Positions 11,032-22,904 of a stretch of 64,000 nucleotides of DNA are shown piece by piece (within the stretch, counting starts at the first letter, position 1; each line of letters starts with the position of its first letter). This DNA is from Epiperipatus broadwayi (lineage: Eukaryota > Onychophora > Udeonychophora > Euonychophora > Peripatidae): NCBI GenBank assembly GCA_028023455.1, contig JAQFVV010012416.1:1419767-1483766 (forward strand). The letters are read 5' to 3'. The translations under genes were made by a program, and so were the position numbers. The notes beneath the pieces are model-generated. The model did not search any database. It saw only the letters and a list, made by a program, of their open reading frames with translations, and was not told where the DNA came from.

Positions 11032-11039
11032 ATTCAATT

Positions 11040-11460
11040 CATTTATTTAAGTGCTAAACATCAGCATAAAGCCAATTACAGTTTGCACATACAATAAAAG
11101 TGAAAATAAAACATATAACATAAAATGAAAATATAAATGTATACATAATAAAGTAAAATTTAAAAGTTAAAATCAAACATAACATTTAAGTTTAATAAGA
11201 TTACAAAATTTCTTGAAATCAATGTCACACAGATTAATGTTACTCCCAATCTGATTATATAAACAGGGTAACCTAAATAAAGGAGAAAATTTAAGAATAT
11301 TAGAATGACATGTTTGAATCTGATATACAAAAACAGACCTAGTATCATAACTCAAAGACCTAATTGAAATAGTTGAAACTATATCTGATAAAATAACTTG
11401 TTTATTCACAATTTTATAAAGATATTTAAGATCTCTATGCTTTCATCTAGATGAAAAATT
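11040..11460 (-). pseudogene. possible C-terminal tail of another LINE
   Basis: The minus-strand 78-codon frame 11409-11173 reads SLSYDTRSVFVYQ, then HSNILKFSPLFRLPCLYNQI and FKKFCNLIK. This spacing of YxxR, a Phe/Leu/Pro-Tyr-Asn block and a final FKK..L recalls the end of CR1/Jockey-type ORF2 proteins. There is no catalytic motif, so the call is tentative. Confidence 0.35.
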
Positions 11461-11919
11461 AATGATGATGATGATAATTTGGCTTTATGTAATGATGTCC
11501 ATTGAGTGTGCTGTGCCTTTTTGCATACAGGGTATTCGTTTTTTCTACCATATAAATTTAAGCTTTTTCAAATATTAGAAATCCCATTGGTTAAAATTGT
11601 AACTCAAATATACTGTGTTTGTAAGTTGTGAATTCATGAGCTACAAAAATTAGGGTAAAGCAAATGCTTCATGGGCTATCAGAAAAAATACTTGGAGGTC
11701 AATAGTGCCATAACAAAGTCATTCATAAATTATAATGGGAGGAATTATTTGTTTTAAACTTATAGTTCTATTTGCATAAACATAGAAATGTGAAAAATTG
11801 ACAAACTGTTCTTTTGGGAAAACAAATTATTATACAAATATATTTTTTCTTTTTCAAACAAATTGTTTGTTTTTTTTAAAAAAAAGTGTAGTGTAGTTTC
11901 ATGCAGTAATTGAATCTGA
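11461..11919. other. AT-rich stretch, nothing recognised
   Basis: No convincing frame, RNA gene or repeat end seen. Confidence 0.35.
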
Positions 11920-12355
11920 ACTTTGAGGTTTAAAACCACTAAAACATCACATGATTGCCACTTCCTATGTTTACACAATGTGAAAACAGTATCAGACTCT
12001 ATACAGTGCTGCCACCTAATGCAATCCTTAGTAATCAATGAAACCAAGAAAGTTTTGCATAATATCCCTATCTAGTGCCTACTCATCCAATATCCCCAGA
12101 TTAGTTTCTAACTTTTGGCAGTTAAGAGCCATGAGGGCACTGTACCTAGATCTTAGGATCTAACCCAACCCTCCAGCAGCCACCTTTTTCTCCTTTAGTT
12201 AACTACAAAGCTAGAAACCAGTGTAAGGATATTGGATGATATTGCTAGGTAGGAATTTTATGCAAAAACTTTCTTGTAACCACTGATCATTAAGGCTTGC
12301 ACTAGGCAGTACTACTGTGTGGAATGTTTGCTACTGTTTAGGTTCTAGATCTATG
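11920..12355. mobile_element. family B retrozyme foldback, decayed
   Basis: Left arm runs AAACCACTAAAACATCACATGAT... TACAGTGCTGCCACC...; the right arm is its inverse, ending in GTTTGCTACTGTTTAGG. Ribozyme relics are present in both orientations: CCCCAGATTAGTTTCTAAC near 12094 (minus) and GCTAGAAACCAGTGTAAGG near 12190 (plus). Neither keeps CTGATGA. Confidence 0.7.
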
Positions 12356-12985
12356 GATCACAGTCCAACCCTACCCCTTCTGAGGTAAAAATTCTTTTGA
12401 ACTCTTCAAGCAATAAACTTTATTATCACTTATTTAAAAACACACTTATCAAATTGTAAGTTCTATTAAAAATAATATATATTTTTGCAAATAATATTTT
12501 AAAAGAAATGTTTTAAAAATTTAATTAATAAAAAATCAATGTTTGTTTATTTATAGCAATTAAAAAAAAGTTTGAAATTTTTAAAATTTCGAGCACAGCT
12601 TGATACATTAGTTGGAATTACAGAACACTTGGAATTTTCAAAATGAAAAACAAAAACAGACCTGCAAAGAATTCAAATTATGAAGATAAAAGTATATGCA
12701 TGTAAAGAGAGTTAGTGAGAAAAGAAATTGAAAATATAATTTATTTAAATGTAATATGTATTTAAAAGAATTCTACTATAAATTATATAGATAATGTAAT
12801 CAATTATAATTTTATTATAGCAAGTAATAATTAAAATAAAAATATAAATATATTAGGGTACCTTCTATTTATTTAAATGTGAAACTAAGATTTATTAAAT
12901 GTTAGATAATTTTCAATAATAACGAAGATTAATATGTTTAATGTACATATAGCATCTACCAAAATTATATTGTAGCCATCATCAT
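12356..12985. other. AT-rich stretch, nothing recognised
   Basis: Poly-A/T-rich sequence with no recognisable feature. Confidence 0.4.
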
Positions 12986-12989
12986 TATA

Positions 12990-15300
12990 ATTTTAAACCA
13001 ATAGTGATCCACTGCAAAATGAAGATCTTTCCATGTTTAACTCAGTTTGTCAAATCCTAATCTCTTTCTTCATAATACACCATCCTTCCACCTCATATAT
13101 GGTCTATTTCTAGATCTTTTAGAACCTTAACATACATTCTCCCATACTTTATTGAGTAGTTACTATTGTTAAGTGCCCAAGTCTCAGAACCGTAAGTAAG
13201 AACTGATAATACACATTTATTACCCCCCCCCCCCAAATACATAGGTATATTTCCTTTTGATATTAAATTTTTTCTACTGAAAGCATTCCATCCATATTTA
13301 ATTGCATGATTAATTTCTTCGATTATGTTTCTGTCAGTATTACTAATCTGTCCAGGACATTGTAGTTATTAATTTCCCCTAATTCATATTTATTAATCTT
13401 TATTTTTTCCTTCTGAGAAAATCCATTGAAAATTACTTTAGTCTTTTTAGCATTTAACCTTAATCCTACTTTCTTTCAACTTGAAAACTCATGCAACATT
13501 TCTGAAGCTCTGAATCATTATTTCTAAAAACAAACGCATCATCTACAAAATCCAAATGATTTAAGTAACCTCCAGCTTAAAACAGGCAAAACTCTCTATA
13601 CCTATTGCCATTCAGTGTAAGCCAGAGTAATCAATGGATGCCAGAAGGCTTGTGCATAATGCAACCCTCCAGCAGCCATCTTTTATCCCTACTTAACTAC
13701 AAAGCTATGAGTCTTAAATTGAAAACACTATAATATTTTCAATCCAAGCTCATTAGCTTATATAATCATATAGGTCTGAACTCAGTTCAGTACTATACAT
13801 TTTGGTGACCTTGGTTCTTTAATAGCCATGCCACCACTATCCCATTAGGCAGGATTGATTACTCTGGCTTGCACTGAGTGGCAATACGTATAGAGAGTTT
13901 TGCCTGTTTTAATAACAGTTATAAGCAAGCATAAGAAATGGTGATCATGTGATGTTTATTGACTTTTAACCTCCAGCTTCTCATTTTTACCCACAAAATA
14001 CTTTTGTAATACTGCTGCAAAAGTTTTGGGAAATATCTTTTCCTGACCTACAAATCTTAAGAATAATGTGAAATCACAATTATTAGCTCTTTCTATAGCT
14101 TCTCTTAAATACTTGGATGTGATCCACTGTATTAAAACTTTTTTAAATCCAGTTTAATCTTTTGATTGCTTAAAATCCAAAGCCCATAAATGAGTTGCAA
14201 TTATATTGGTAATGATTTTGTATATGACTGATAGATCTGTAATTTCTAATATCTTCTTTATCACTTCTATTGATTATCAATATTATCTACTGTATTTTTC
14301 TAATCATCTGATACATCTTTATCATTTATTTCACTTGCATCTTATGGTGGACTTTTTGCTTTTCATATTTAATTGCGTGTCTCACCTCTTCATTTAAAAT
14401 ATTTGGCAATTTAGAAGATGTAGTATTTGGAGGGATTATTTTGTTTTTCTTTGTAGAACTCATCTATATATTTTATAATATCATTTCTCTTTTTAGTAAT
14501 AGTTCCAACTTTTCTTCATACTGCTGAAACAGTTTTTCTTTCCAATACTAAGATGTCATTTTACACTTTTGATACTTTTATTCTCTTCTATAGCTTTCCT
14601 CCCAATAAATAATTACATTCTTACATCATTAGTAACTCTTTTTTATATCATTTTATAAACTCTAATATTTTTATCAATGAGTCAATTTTATATATTTTCT
14701 TACTTTGTGTTTTCTTCATATCTTCTTGTCTCAGTTGCTTTACAGCTATCTTTGTTGCTATTCTTAATTATGTATCAGTTATCTTTCTATTGATTTCATT
14801 CAAGTCTGAACTATCTTACCAAAATCTATTTATATTTTGTAAATAATTTTCAAGTTCTAATTTAATTTCTTAGGAATCTTTTTGAAAGTTTGAAATATTA
14901 ATTGTGAATACTGTTTTCGTAATAAAATTTCAACTCTCTAGCTTTGCATTAACACACTTTATATCTCTCAAATCAATAACCATTTCTTCTGTTCAATCCA
15001 TTAAAAACATTATAACATTTAAGTACATATTTTCTATTAGTCAAAATATAATCCAATTGATGACATAATATCATTTAGATGCTTCCATGTCTATTTTCAA
15101 TTAGTTTTTTTCTCAAAGAAAAAAATTCATAGCATACAGTTTATTTTTCTGCAAAGTTCACGTCTGTCTTCTCTTATTTCCATCACCATAACCAAATTTA
15201 ACTATAGTATTTGCCTCTTTCAATCATCTATCAATTCTAGCATTAATGTCTTCTGTAATAGTTTTAAAATGTTTGACCCAATTAAAACAATTTTGAATTA
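12990..15300 (-). pseudogene. decayed RTE-like LINE ORF2, split by a retrozyme
   Basis: Minus-strand translation shows, from right to left, an endonuclease-end remnant, a linker (RNDIIKYIDEFYKE) and, near 13495-13430, the RT segment VGLRLNAKKTKVIFNGFSQK. The conserved C-terminal tail follows, down to about 13020. Stops and shifts are frequent. The RT is interrupted at 13579-13966 by a family B element. Confidence 0.6.
13566..13979 (-). mobile_element. family B retrozyme insertion with 13 bp target-site duplication
   Basis: TAACCTCCAGCTT occurs at 13566-13578 and 13967-13979, exactly flanking a 388-base element. It begins AAAACAGGCAAAACTCTC and ends GATCATGTGATG..., so it lies in the opposite orientation to the 50.9 kb copy. 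It is a foldback whose ribozyme segment is gone: the text jumps from CTTGTGCATAA to ATGCAACCCT. The target is a dead LINE, which dates the insertion as later. Confidence 0.85.
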
Positions 15301-15444
15301 TCAACATTTGGTATCTTCCATTAATTTAAATATTATATTTTGCCACTCTGTCTTCACAATATTTCTTTTGATAATATCCCAGATTAGCAGTAAATTTCAA
15401 GCATGCTCACATCTGGTGAAGCCATATTCACGGAAGCAGCACAC

Positions 15445-15634
15445 ACATATTCAACATAACATCTTATGATCACCATTCCCTATGCTTACACAAGCTGTTA
15501 AAGAGGTAAAACTCTCCATACAGTAGTGCCATCAAGAGTAATCAATGAGTGCTTGCATCTTTTAATTATTTTGGCTTCCACTGGGTGGCGTTATTGTATG
15601 GATAATTCTGCCTCTGTTGTTACATATTTAACAT
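15445..15634 (+). mobile_element. small family B hairpin with 13 bp target-site duplication
   Basis: ACATATTCAACAT (15445-15457) and ACATATTTAACAT (15622-15634) flank a 164-base foldback of the unit termini (TGATCACCATTCCCTATG, AAACTCTCCATACAGTAG and the inverse of the latter). No ribozyme core is present. One mismatch in the duplication suggests some age. Confidence 0.75.
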
Positions 15635-15949
15635 CAAGAACATTTAATCTGCTGCCAAGGCATGTGATTGGTTCTAGAATCTTATTCAAATTACAGGAAA
15701 TTTATATATTTAGGGATAATTCATTCTAGCCCCCAACCTAGAGCAAAATTACCATTTAAGACAGCCATTCAAACATAAAAATTATAACATAAAAATCAAA
15801 AAATATGTGTAAATGTATAAAATTAATTAATTTTTATATACCTTATGTATAAATTTGAAAAGTGTAAACAATATCTGCTAGTGACAATAGTATAATTATT
15901 ATTAATGATAGTTAAGTAATGTGTTGAGAGCCAATAAAATAAAATGTAT

Positions 15950-16040
15950 AAAGAGCTCGCAAATTAGCTCTTAACAAGCTTTGCAGAAGATCCCTAACTT
16001 CAGACCAGTTTCTGCTACTGACTTTCTCAGTAATGTGCCA
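15950..16040 (-). mobile_element. family C retrozyme relic
   Basis: Minus strand reads AGAAACTGGTCTGAAG, a purine-rich block and AAGCTTGTTAAGAGCT, matching the right arm and cleavage site of the 9.9 kb family C hairpin. CTGATGA is replaced by CTGAGAAA, so the ribozyme is dead. Confidence 0.6.
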
Positions 16041-16080
16041 GGATATTCAAACATTAGAAATAGTTATTTATAAGTATTCT

Positions 16081-16200
16081 GCATAATTTAGCATAATGGT
16101 AGACTCTTACATTCTTGTAAGTGGGGCATAATTTAGCATAATGATAGACTCTTACATTCTTGTAAGTGGGGTCATGGGATTGAATCCATTCTCGCATTTT
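16081..16200 (+). repeat. tRNA-like SINE head with duplicated 5' half
   Basis: A 45-base block (GCATAATTTAGCATAATGG... to GTAAGTGGGG) is repeated in tandem at 16081 and 16126, followed by GGGATTGAATCC at 16176-16187. TAGCATAATGRTAGAC fits an A box, TTACA/TGTAA could be an anticodon stem, and the last block fits a B box. A similar A box is at 37095. No intact tRNA fold or tail is clear. Confidence 0.5.
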
Positions 16201-16349
16201 TGTGCTTTAATATCTTATGAACTCCCAATCAGTAAAAGACATTCAAATATTTTTTTTATTTGAATAATTTATTTTTTTCGATTCCACACTTATTATGCAA
16301 TGATGCAATACTTTATACTTTATTGTAACAATGTCATCATCATTATTTT

Positions 16350-17092
16350 CAACATCCACTGATGGAGGAAGATCTCTCCAAGTTCAATCCATCTCCAATC
16401 TCTAGCCTCTCTTCTCTATGTTATTCCAGCACACTTCCTTATTTCATTCATCCATCTCACGGTTTCTTTCTAGGCTTTTACAATCTCTTGAAATCCAGTT
16501 TAAATTTCACCTGTTCATCTACTATCATCTCATTTAGTAATATGTTTAGCCAAATTCCACTTCACTCTCTTAATTCTTTCTCTGGTGTCAGCAACATATA
16601 CTTTGTTTTCGATTTTTTTTTGTTACTCCTAACATACATTTCTTTATACTTTGTCAAGTGGTCTAAAGTCTCTGTATTGCTCTTCTATTAAGTGTCCAAG
16701 TCTCACATCCATAAGTAAGAACTGGTAATACAAATTTATTAAAACCCTTCCTTTTTAAACACATAGGGGTAATTCCTTTTAATATTCCAGTTATTTCTTT
16801 AAAAAACACTTGAACCAAGTTTAATTCTATGATTAAATTCATCCATTGTGCCTATTTGTAGTAATAATCTGATAAAAATATTTGTAGTTGTTAAATTCTT
16901 CTAACTCATCATCAATCTTTGTTTTCTTTCTGAAAAAATTCATTGAACATTAGTTTTTTTATATTTTCCTTTAATCCTACTTTTTTTATTTTCATCTGAT
17001 TACTCTTGCAACATTTCCCAAAGCTCTAAAGCATTATTTGCAAAAACAACTATATCATCTAAAAAAATGGAAATTATTTAAGTCATCTAGAT
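16350..17092 (-). pseudogene. RTE-like LINE RT 3' half
   Basis: Minus strand reads DDIVVFANNALELWEMLQE near 17075-17015 (an FADD-type box with the first residues changed), then VGLRLNAKKTK-like sequence. The family C-terminal tail and an ATCATC-type microsatellite lie near 16335-16355. The upstream part is cut by the family A element that starts near 17118. Confidence 0.65.
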
Positions 17093-17212
17093 ATAAGCAC
17101 AGTAATTAAGATAGATGTAATTAGAGGGGATTTGAACCCAGACTTTCAAAATTCCTTCAGTAATCCATTCTATTCGATACAACTGATGCACATGAACACA
17201 TACATGTGAAAA

Positions 17213-17279
17213 GATAAATAATTTCCAGTATACATATTTCTTGCTGAACCAGCACTCATCAGTTGGTCTGGATCATCAT
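17213..17279 (-). ncRNA. hammerhead ribozyme, family A (17.2 kb)
   Basis: On the minus strand: CTGATGA (17262-17256), stem II TGCT/AGCA and GAAA (17240-17237). Stem I pairs GACCAA with CTGG only partly because of a T-to-C change at the cleavage flank. Probably weak or dead. Confidence 0.6.
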
Positions 17280-17927
17280 CACACACACATATATATATAT
17301 TATATAATCAGTGCTCGGTTTATATTGAGATAGGAAATCTTCAAACTTTAATGAATAGGCTTCAGTCTTCTCCACTTTGCAACTCTTCAGCCATCCATAT
17401 CATTGAAAATCTGATGATGGTAGGTTCAAATTCCTTGCTTTGCCAATTTTTGTTATCATACTCATGTTGCCCATAAGTCATTCTGACCCCTCATATGTAG
17501 GACCTCAAGGCTATTTTTAAATACAATGGGAAGAATACAGGCTGAATTTGTAATATTTAAAGGCAAAATATAGTATATATAATTAAGATAGATATAATCA
17601 GAATGGATTTGACCTCAGATTTTCAAGTACCCTTCAGTCATTCATTTTGTCCTATACAACTGATACATATTACCACATATATGTAAAAAAAATCATTTCT
17701 AATGATGAGTGATGGTTCTGTACAGAATAGGTATATTGGAGACCATTTATTTTTTCACAACAAAAATTGGCAAAACAAGGAATTTGAACATGCTATTATC
17801 AGATTTTCAATGATACGGATGGCTGAAGAGTTAGAAAGTGAAGAAGATTGAAGCCTGTCCCATTAAAATTAGAAGGTTGTCTATCTTAATATAAATTGAG
17901 CATTGATTATATACATGTATGGGAAAT

Positions 17928-17990
17928 GATGATCTGGACCAACTGATGAATGCTGGTTTAGCATGAAAAATATATATTGAAGATCATTTA
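17928..17990 (+). ncRNA. hammerhead ribozyme, family A (17.9 kb)
   Basis: CTGATGA at 17943-17949, five-pair stem II ATGCT/AGCAT, GAAA at 17965-17968, an AT-only helix III and outer stem I GATGATC/GATCATT. The core is intact; two extra A bases follow GAAA and alter helix III, so activity is uncertain. Confidence 0.7.
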
Positions 17991-18094
17991 TCTTTTTTGC
18001 ATGTATGTGGTCATGTATATCGAATGTATAGGAAAGAATGAATGACTGAAAGGAGCTTGAAAGTCTGGGTTCAAACCCCCTCTAATTATACAAA

Positions 18095-18985
18095 TAATAA
18101 TACATTATAAATAGTTATTTATTTTTATGTTTGATTTATGAAAATATTTTGTTGTTTTACTTCCAATTAGAGAGCCAATCATTATTTAATTGCGTAGCCT
18201 AAATTCAGTCCATACTTACTATGCTGGAAAAGTAAATAGTGGTTTTGTATAAAATGGGTGAGTTTATTAATTTACTTTAATATTAAAAATAATTATTTTT
18301 TTAAAGTTTTAAGTAAATGAGAACTAAACATTATCATTTATTAATAAGGGGGGTGGGGCTTTTGCGTTAGGAATCAAGTTTTAACATTATGTAGTTGCGT
18401 AATAAAAACTATAATCATACTTTTCATAATAAAATATCTTATGCATATGAAAATCAGAAACAATTTTACTTATTAACTACATTATTACACTTTTCAGTCT
18501 ATTTAGCCAACTTACAGTTAAAATTATATAGGTATCAGAATATGTAATTAAAAAATAATAATTTCACTGCTAAAGGCACAAATAATTGAGCTAAAAGAAA
18601 TGTATTAACATCACAAATCTTTTTTTTTCTTTTAAAGTTCAATACTCAAATGGAAGAAGGAAGATTCCAAGGACATTGTCTATGGATGATACTTCAACAC
18701 CTTCATTATTCATTGCAGAATCTTGATTTTATTACAAAAAATTATGTTATACCATTTGTCCATTATAGAACCATTTATTGTACCAAATCCCACTGTAAAT
18801 GAAGAAGAATTCATACTATTTTGTGATGGTAAACAGTCTTTAAATAACTAACTGCTGAAAAAAATAGTCTTTCAAAGTCCCCTAATTGCTGGCTAAGAAT
18901 ATATTTCTATACTTGTTTCATTCAATGGCCAAAACAGCTAATACACAGTTACTGACTAATATAAGAATGTTAGATGGGTGATTAT
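18095..18985. other. AT-rich stretch, nothing recognised
   Basis: A short G-run near 18350 and no long frame, RNA gene or repeat boundary recognised. Confidence 0.35.
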
Positions 18986-18989
18986 GAGC

Positions 18990-19550
18990 CACCTACCTCA
19001 AAGACAAATTGGTCTGGGGTTTGGGTGTGGTTTCTTATAAGAGATATTTTAAATGCTTTCTCTTGCTAAGCATTTATCACGAAGCTTGTTGAGCAACTGG
19101 CAAAGCTCTTTGTTTATATTTTACAAGCTTAAAAAAGAAATGGGGTCTTGTAATATATGACTCTATTTATTATTTTTTATTGCCTATTTATAGTCTTTGC
19201 TTTAAGTCTTAAGTGATGTTATATTACTAAGACTACTAATATATGGTTTGGCTGAAGATCTCTCAGCCCCATATACCTATTTGAGTTAGATAGCTGGATT
19301 TGAAGACAATTAAGGGTCTGAAAATTTCAGATTTTCTACTCAATGGTTAACTCTTAGATAAATGCTGACTTTGGGTTGGTATTTTTATATCTAGTGTCTG
19401 AAACCATCCTAGCATTTCACTGAAGAGTGCCAAAGCATGAAACCCTTGGTCTGGGTATGGTTTCTTATAGAGATATTTTAAATGCTTTCCCTTGCTAAGA
19501 ATTTATCACAAAGCTTGTTGAGCAACTAGCAAAGCTCTTTATTTAAATTG
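18990..19550 (+). mobile_element. family D retrozyme-like partial dimer
   Basis: GGTCTGGG...GTGGTTTCTTATA, AGATATTTTAAATGCTTTC and GAAGCTTGTTGAGCAACT-like blocks occur at 19011-19118 and again at 19448-19540, a period of about 437 bp. A complete hammerhead precedes the second repeat. The first copy starts right at the sequence around the cleavage site, as expected for a unit bounded by self-cleavage. Sequence is unrelated to families A to C. Confidence 0.7.
19400..19464 (+). ncRNA. type I hammerhead ribozyme, family D
   Basis: CTGAAGA (19420-19426, CUGANGA with N = A), stem II GTGC/GCAT, GAAA (19439-19442), helix III ACC/GGT with loop CTT, and triplet GTC (19449-19451) with the predicted cut after 19451. 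Outer stem I is GAAACCAT/ATGGTTTC, eight perfect pairs; inner stem I is TTCA/TGGG with wobbles. All conserved core bases are present. Confidence 0.8.
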
Positions 19551-19559
19551 TAAATTTAT

Positions 19560-19990
19560 CTACTTCCAATTTTTAACTAATCTGGACATACCCAGAGTAT
19601 AGGATGTGCTAATCATTATAGAATGAGGTCACTCATTATTTTTATACAATATTTAAATAAAATATTTATAATTTTAAAGTATCTCAAAACTACAAAATAA
19701 AAATACAATCCTCTCTTTATTGTGATTCTACTTTATATAGAAAGAATTAAACAGATAAATAAAGAATTGAATGATTAGTTGATCAAAATGTCTTGTGATG
19801 CAGAGTACTAGAAGTGATGAGTTGAGCTCCAATATAGAATCTTTTAACTCTCAATTCGCTATCCCTACACTAATAGCAGTGTAGACTAAATATAGATGGG
19901 ATCTGAATACTCATTTCTATCAATGGATTTTCTTTAATAATAGTGGTTTACTATACAAAATAATTTTTTGTCTTTATATAAACATTTTTA
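19560..19990. other. AT-rich stretch, nothing recognised
   Basis: No supported feature. Confidence 0.35.
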
Positions 19991-19994
19991 ACAG

Positions 19995-20955
19995 TAATGT
20001 GATGTGATGTACTGTGGCTTCTCCTTAAACGAAGTCAAGAATATCTGAGCAATTATGCCCAGATAAACCTGTTAGCCACTTAATTTTTCCATTCCCCCTC
20101 TAAATTTTCCTATATTCTGCTCCATTCCATTTTTACTACATAATCTTTGTCAACTCTATAGCCTTAATATCTAATTCCCCCTTATCTTTTCACAAATCCA
20201 GCATAAAAACCAATAATTCACATACTGTATAATCACTTTTTTCATATTTATTCTTCCATAATTTCATTATATGTACCCTTTCTGTTTTCAAGCATTTACA
20301 TTCAATTAACAAATGCCTAATATTTTCTATTCCTTCCTTACATAATTTACAAAATAAATCACCCATGTTTTTCCATTTACATGTATATTCTCTTGTAGCT
20401 AAAGATCCTGTTCGAGCCTTAAATAATAAACTACTTTCCTTACTATTATTATATATTAACTCACACCTAATATTCTGTTTATTTCTATATATATTTAAAC
20501 TCTTTTTACTCTCCATACTATTTCTCCATCTCTCTAACTCCCTATTCTTTATTAATAAATCTATTCTTTTATCCCATTCCTTAGTACTACAACACTCAAC
20601 AATCCTCTTAACACAATCATCCCATATTTTGTACAAATATAATGATATAAATTTCTTTATCCAAATCTTTTGCATACCACATTACCTTTCTCACCCCTCT
20701 TGTTACCTGCCCTTTACTCATAACCCAATTAAATACTATTTTAGCTATTCTTTTATTATCCATAAACTGCAATCTACCAAACATTTTCATTGTACTTTTT
20801 GCATCTCTCATATGAAAACTTGACCATCCCATTTCTCCTTGAATTGCCTCTTTTGCTGTCCATACATCTGCATCCAATACATGTCTTTCTACTTCCCTTT
20901 GAACTTTTTCTAAGTAATTTAATACATCTTTACTAACATATAATGCATCATTACT
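19995..20955 (-). pseudogene. LINE ORF2 C-terminal region, frameshifted
   Basis: Two overlapping minus-strand frames meet near 20640. The upstream one reads DVWTAKEAIQGEMGWSSFHM then FGRLQFMDNKRIAKIVFNW. The downstream one has KARTGSLATREYTCKWKN and a zinc-type cluster CKLCKEGIENIRHLLIEC. Such C-terminal domains follow the RT in invertebrate LINEs. The RT itself is absent, so the copy is 5'-truncated, and the frameshift makes it dead. Confidence 0.7.
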
Positions 20956-21395
20956 CTCTGTACAATAGTGACACCAAGTGCAAGTCTTAGTAATCAATGG
21001 ATGTTTGAAGGTTTGTGTATAAAATTTCTATCTAGGGCCTACTCATCCAATATCCCCAGACTAGTTTCTAGCTTGTGGTTTTTATTAGTGAGGAGGCTTG
21101 GATTTGCGACCACTGCAGCTAGATCTTAGGATCTAATCAACCCTCCAGCAGCCACCTTTTACTTATTTAGTTAACTATAAAGCTACAAGCTCAAAACAAA
21201 AGCACAATAATGTTTTCAATCGAAGCTCATTTGCTTGTGTAGTCATATAGATCTGAGTTCAGTTCAGTATCTGTATATTTTGGTGTATCTGATTTTTCAA
21301 AAACCACTTGGTGACACTATTGTATGGAAAATTTGCTATTGTTATTAACAGTCTAGGCAAGTATATAAAATGGTATTGACGTGACGTATTGATTT
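20955..21395 (-). mobile_element. family B retrozyme copy, nearly one unit, mutated ribozyme
   Basis: Follows the family B consensus from CTCTGTACAATAGTG to the right terminal region near 21340. The minus-strand hammerhead at about 21045-21112 keeps AGAAACTAGTCTGGGGATA, but CTGATGA has become CTAATAA, which removes essential core bases. Confidence 0.75.
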
Positions 21396-22605
21396 TATAT
21401 CAATTTTATATATTGCAGATAGATATATCTTATTAAAAACAGTTACTCCCGAAAACATGATTTATAAAGCATCTTTTGTCCGTGGAAACATTCATTTCAA
21501 AATAATATATTCGTTCATAGTTTAGAATATGCTAATTTCATTTATTCAGATTAGTTTCATGCGTTTTAAATAATATATGAAACTTTTTTTCATTATAACT
21601 TTTACTGATTCTTTTTTTAAATAAAATCTAGTTTTCATTTAATGTATTATTAAATAGTTTTGTATATTTTACGTCTACCTGTGCACGCACACACATATTT
21701 TTGTATTAAAAATTCATATAGTAAATATGATACGGTTTATGCTGTTTCTAAAAAAAAAAGAAAAAGTATGTGTGTGAGAGATAGAGAAATAAAGACAATT
21801 AATTACAGATAACTAATTTCAAATAACAGTTTACAATATCTCTCTATGGTGAAGTTAAATTGCTTAGAAAATATTTTACATAGCCAAGGAAGTTTGTATA
21901 ATAATTAACGTTGTTTAATTTGCCGATTAATTAACTTTTCTTTAGTAGGACTATTTCCCACCAAACTATCTTTTACCAAGCTATTGTACAAATCGTCCTC
22001 GCGTTTCACTCACAACACTTATAATACATATATAATTAGAGGGGGAAATGTTTGTATTTTGTAAAAATAAAAAACCCAATTGTAAATTAAAGATTTAGTA
22101 ATAAAACACATTTTATTTTTAGTTTGCTTTAATGTGGATAATAATCTAAAAACGTCTTTAGTAATAAGATTTTATAATATATGTGTTTAGAATGTTATTT
22201 TTAGTAACTCAACGGCAATGTTCTCTGCTATTTTTGTCTACTCTCAGCGCCTTTATTCTTCTTCTTTATCTATCTTTAACCACCTAGGTTAATGTAAAGC
22301 CAATTATTATGAACCTCTTTTGACAACGGGATTTATGTTGTACCCACATTTCCACTCTTTAATTGCCCGCACAACAATTTTGATTCTAATCTTCTTTTTT
22401 ATGTATGCAAGTATATCTAGAATATAAAAGTAACTTTTTTATGTGTTCCTAATCTTTTTTTGATTCTGGAGTTAGATTGATGTATTGTATCTACTTCATA
22501 TTCTTGGATAATAAGAAAAACAAAAAATAAAATATACAAGAACAGAAATAAAATGTAAAACCAGACTTTTGACGGTTGCTCAGTATAACGTGCATTAATA
22601 ATTAT
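21396..22605. other. AT-rich stretch, nothing recognised
   Basis: Contains a GTGTGTGAGAGA-type tract near 21770 and weak similarity between 22310-22400 and 50590-50690 (ACATTTCxA...TGATTxT). No gene or clear repeat boundary. Confidence 0.3.
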
Positions 22606-22609
22606 ATAA

Positions 22610-22727
22610 CAATAATAAACGCGAGTCAAGCGTTGGTGGCCTAGTGGTTAGCATAGCTACCTTCCAAGCAGTTATCCCGGGTTCGCTTATGACATATGAA
22701 AAAAAAAAAAAAACCAATAATAAACGC
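22610..22727 (+). repeat. mini-SINE: tRNA-Gly(TCC)-like head, poly(A) tail, 13 bp TSD
   Basis: The body at 22630-22697 matches eukaryotic tRNA-Gly(TCC) closely: GCGTTGGTGG, an A box with TAGTGGTTAGCATAGCT, a TTCC-centred anticodon loop and a B box CCCGGGTTCG. The 3' half of the T-arm and the acceptor strand are replaced by unrelated bases, so it is not a working tRNA. A run of A follows at 22700-22713. CAATAATAAACGC at 22610-22622 and 22715-22727 is a perfect target-site duplication, the mark of LINE-driven retroposition. Confidence 0.9.
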
Positions 22728-22904
22728 TATTAAGTAATGGAACAGACAAAACATATTAGATATTCCTGGATACTCTTTTAACATTACTGTACGAACATAT
22801 TGAAGTGCCGTGAGCATCCCATAACATCTTATAAATATTCATTATCTGATGACTAATTTATATGTTGGTTATTTTCTTATATTAATTTACTTACCGTAAT
22901 ACAT

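Larger units (their letters stand above)
17118..18090. mobile_element. family A retrozyme foldback with three hammerhead sites
   Basis: Two minus-strand units begin at about 17118 and 17580, both with TTAAGATAGATRTAAT then GGATTTGA. They are followed by a plus-strand unit ending GGGTTCAAACCCCCTCTAATTA near 18092, the inverse of the left end. Hammerheads are at 17213-17279 (minus) and 17928-17990 (plus), with a decayed one near 17697-17745 (plus). The structure is a large imperfect palindrome. Confidence 0.75.

Noticed and set aside
22630-22697. Functional tRNA-Gly gene
   Set aside because: The 3' T-stem and acceptor strand are missing, a poly(A) tail follows and a TSD flanks it, so it is a retroposed SINE copy.
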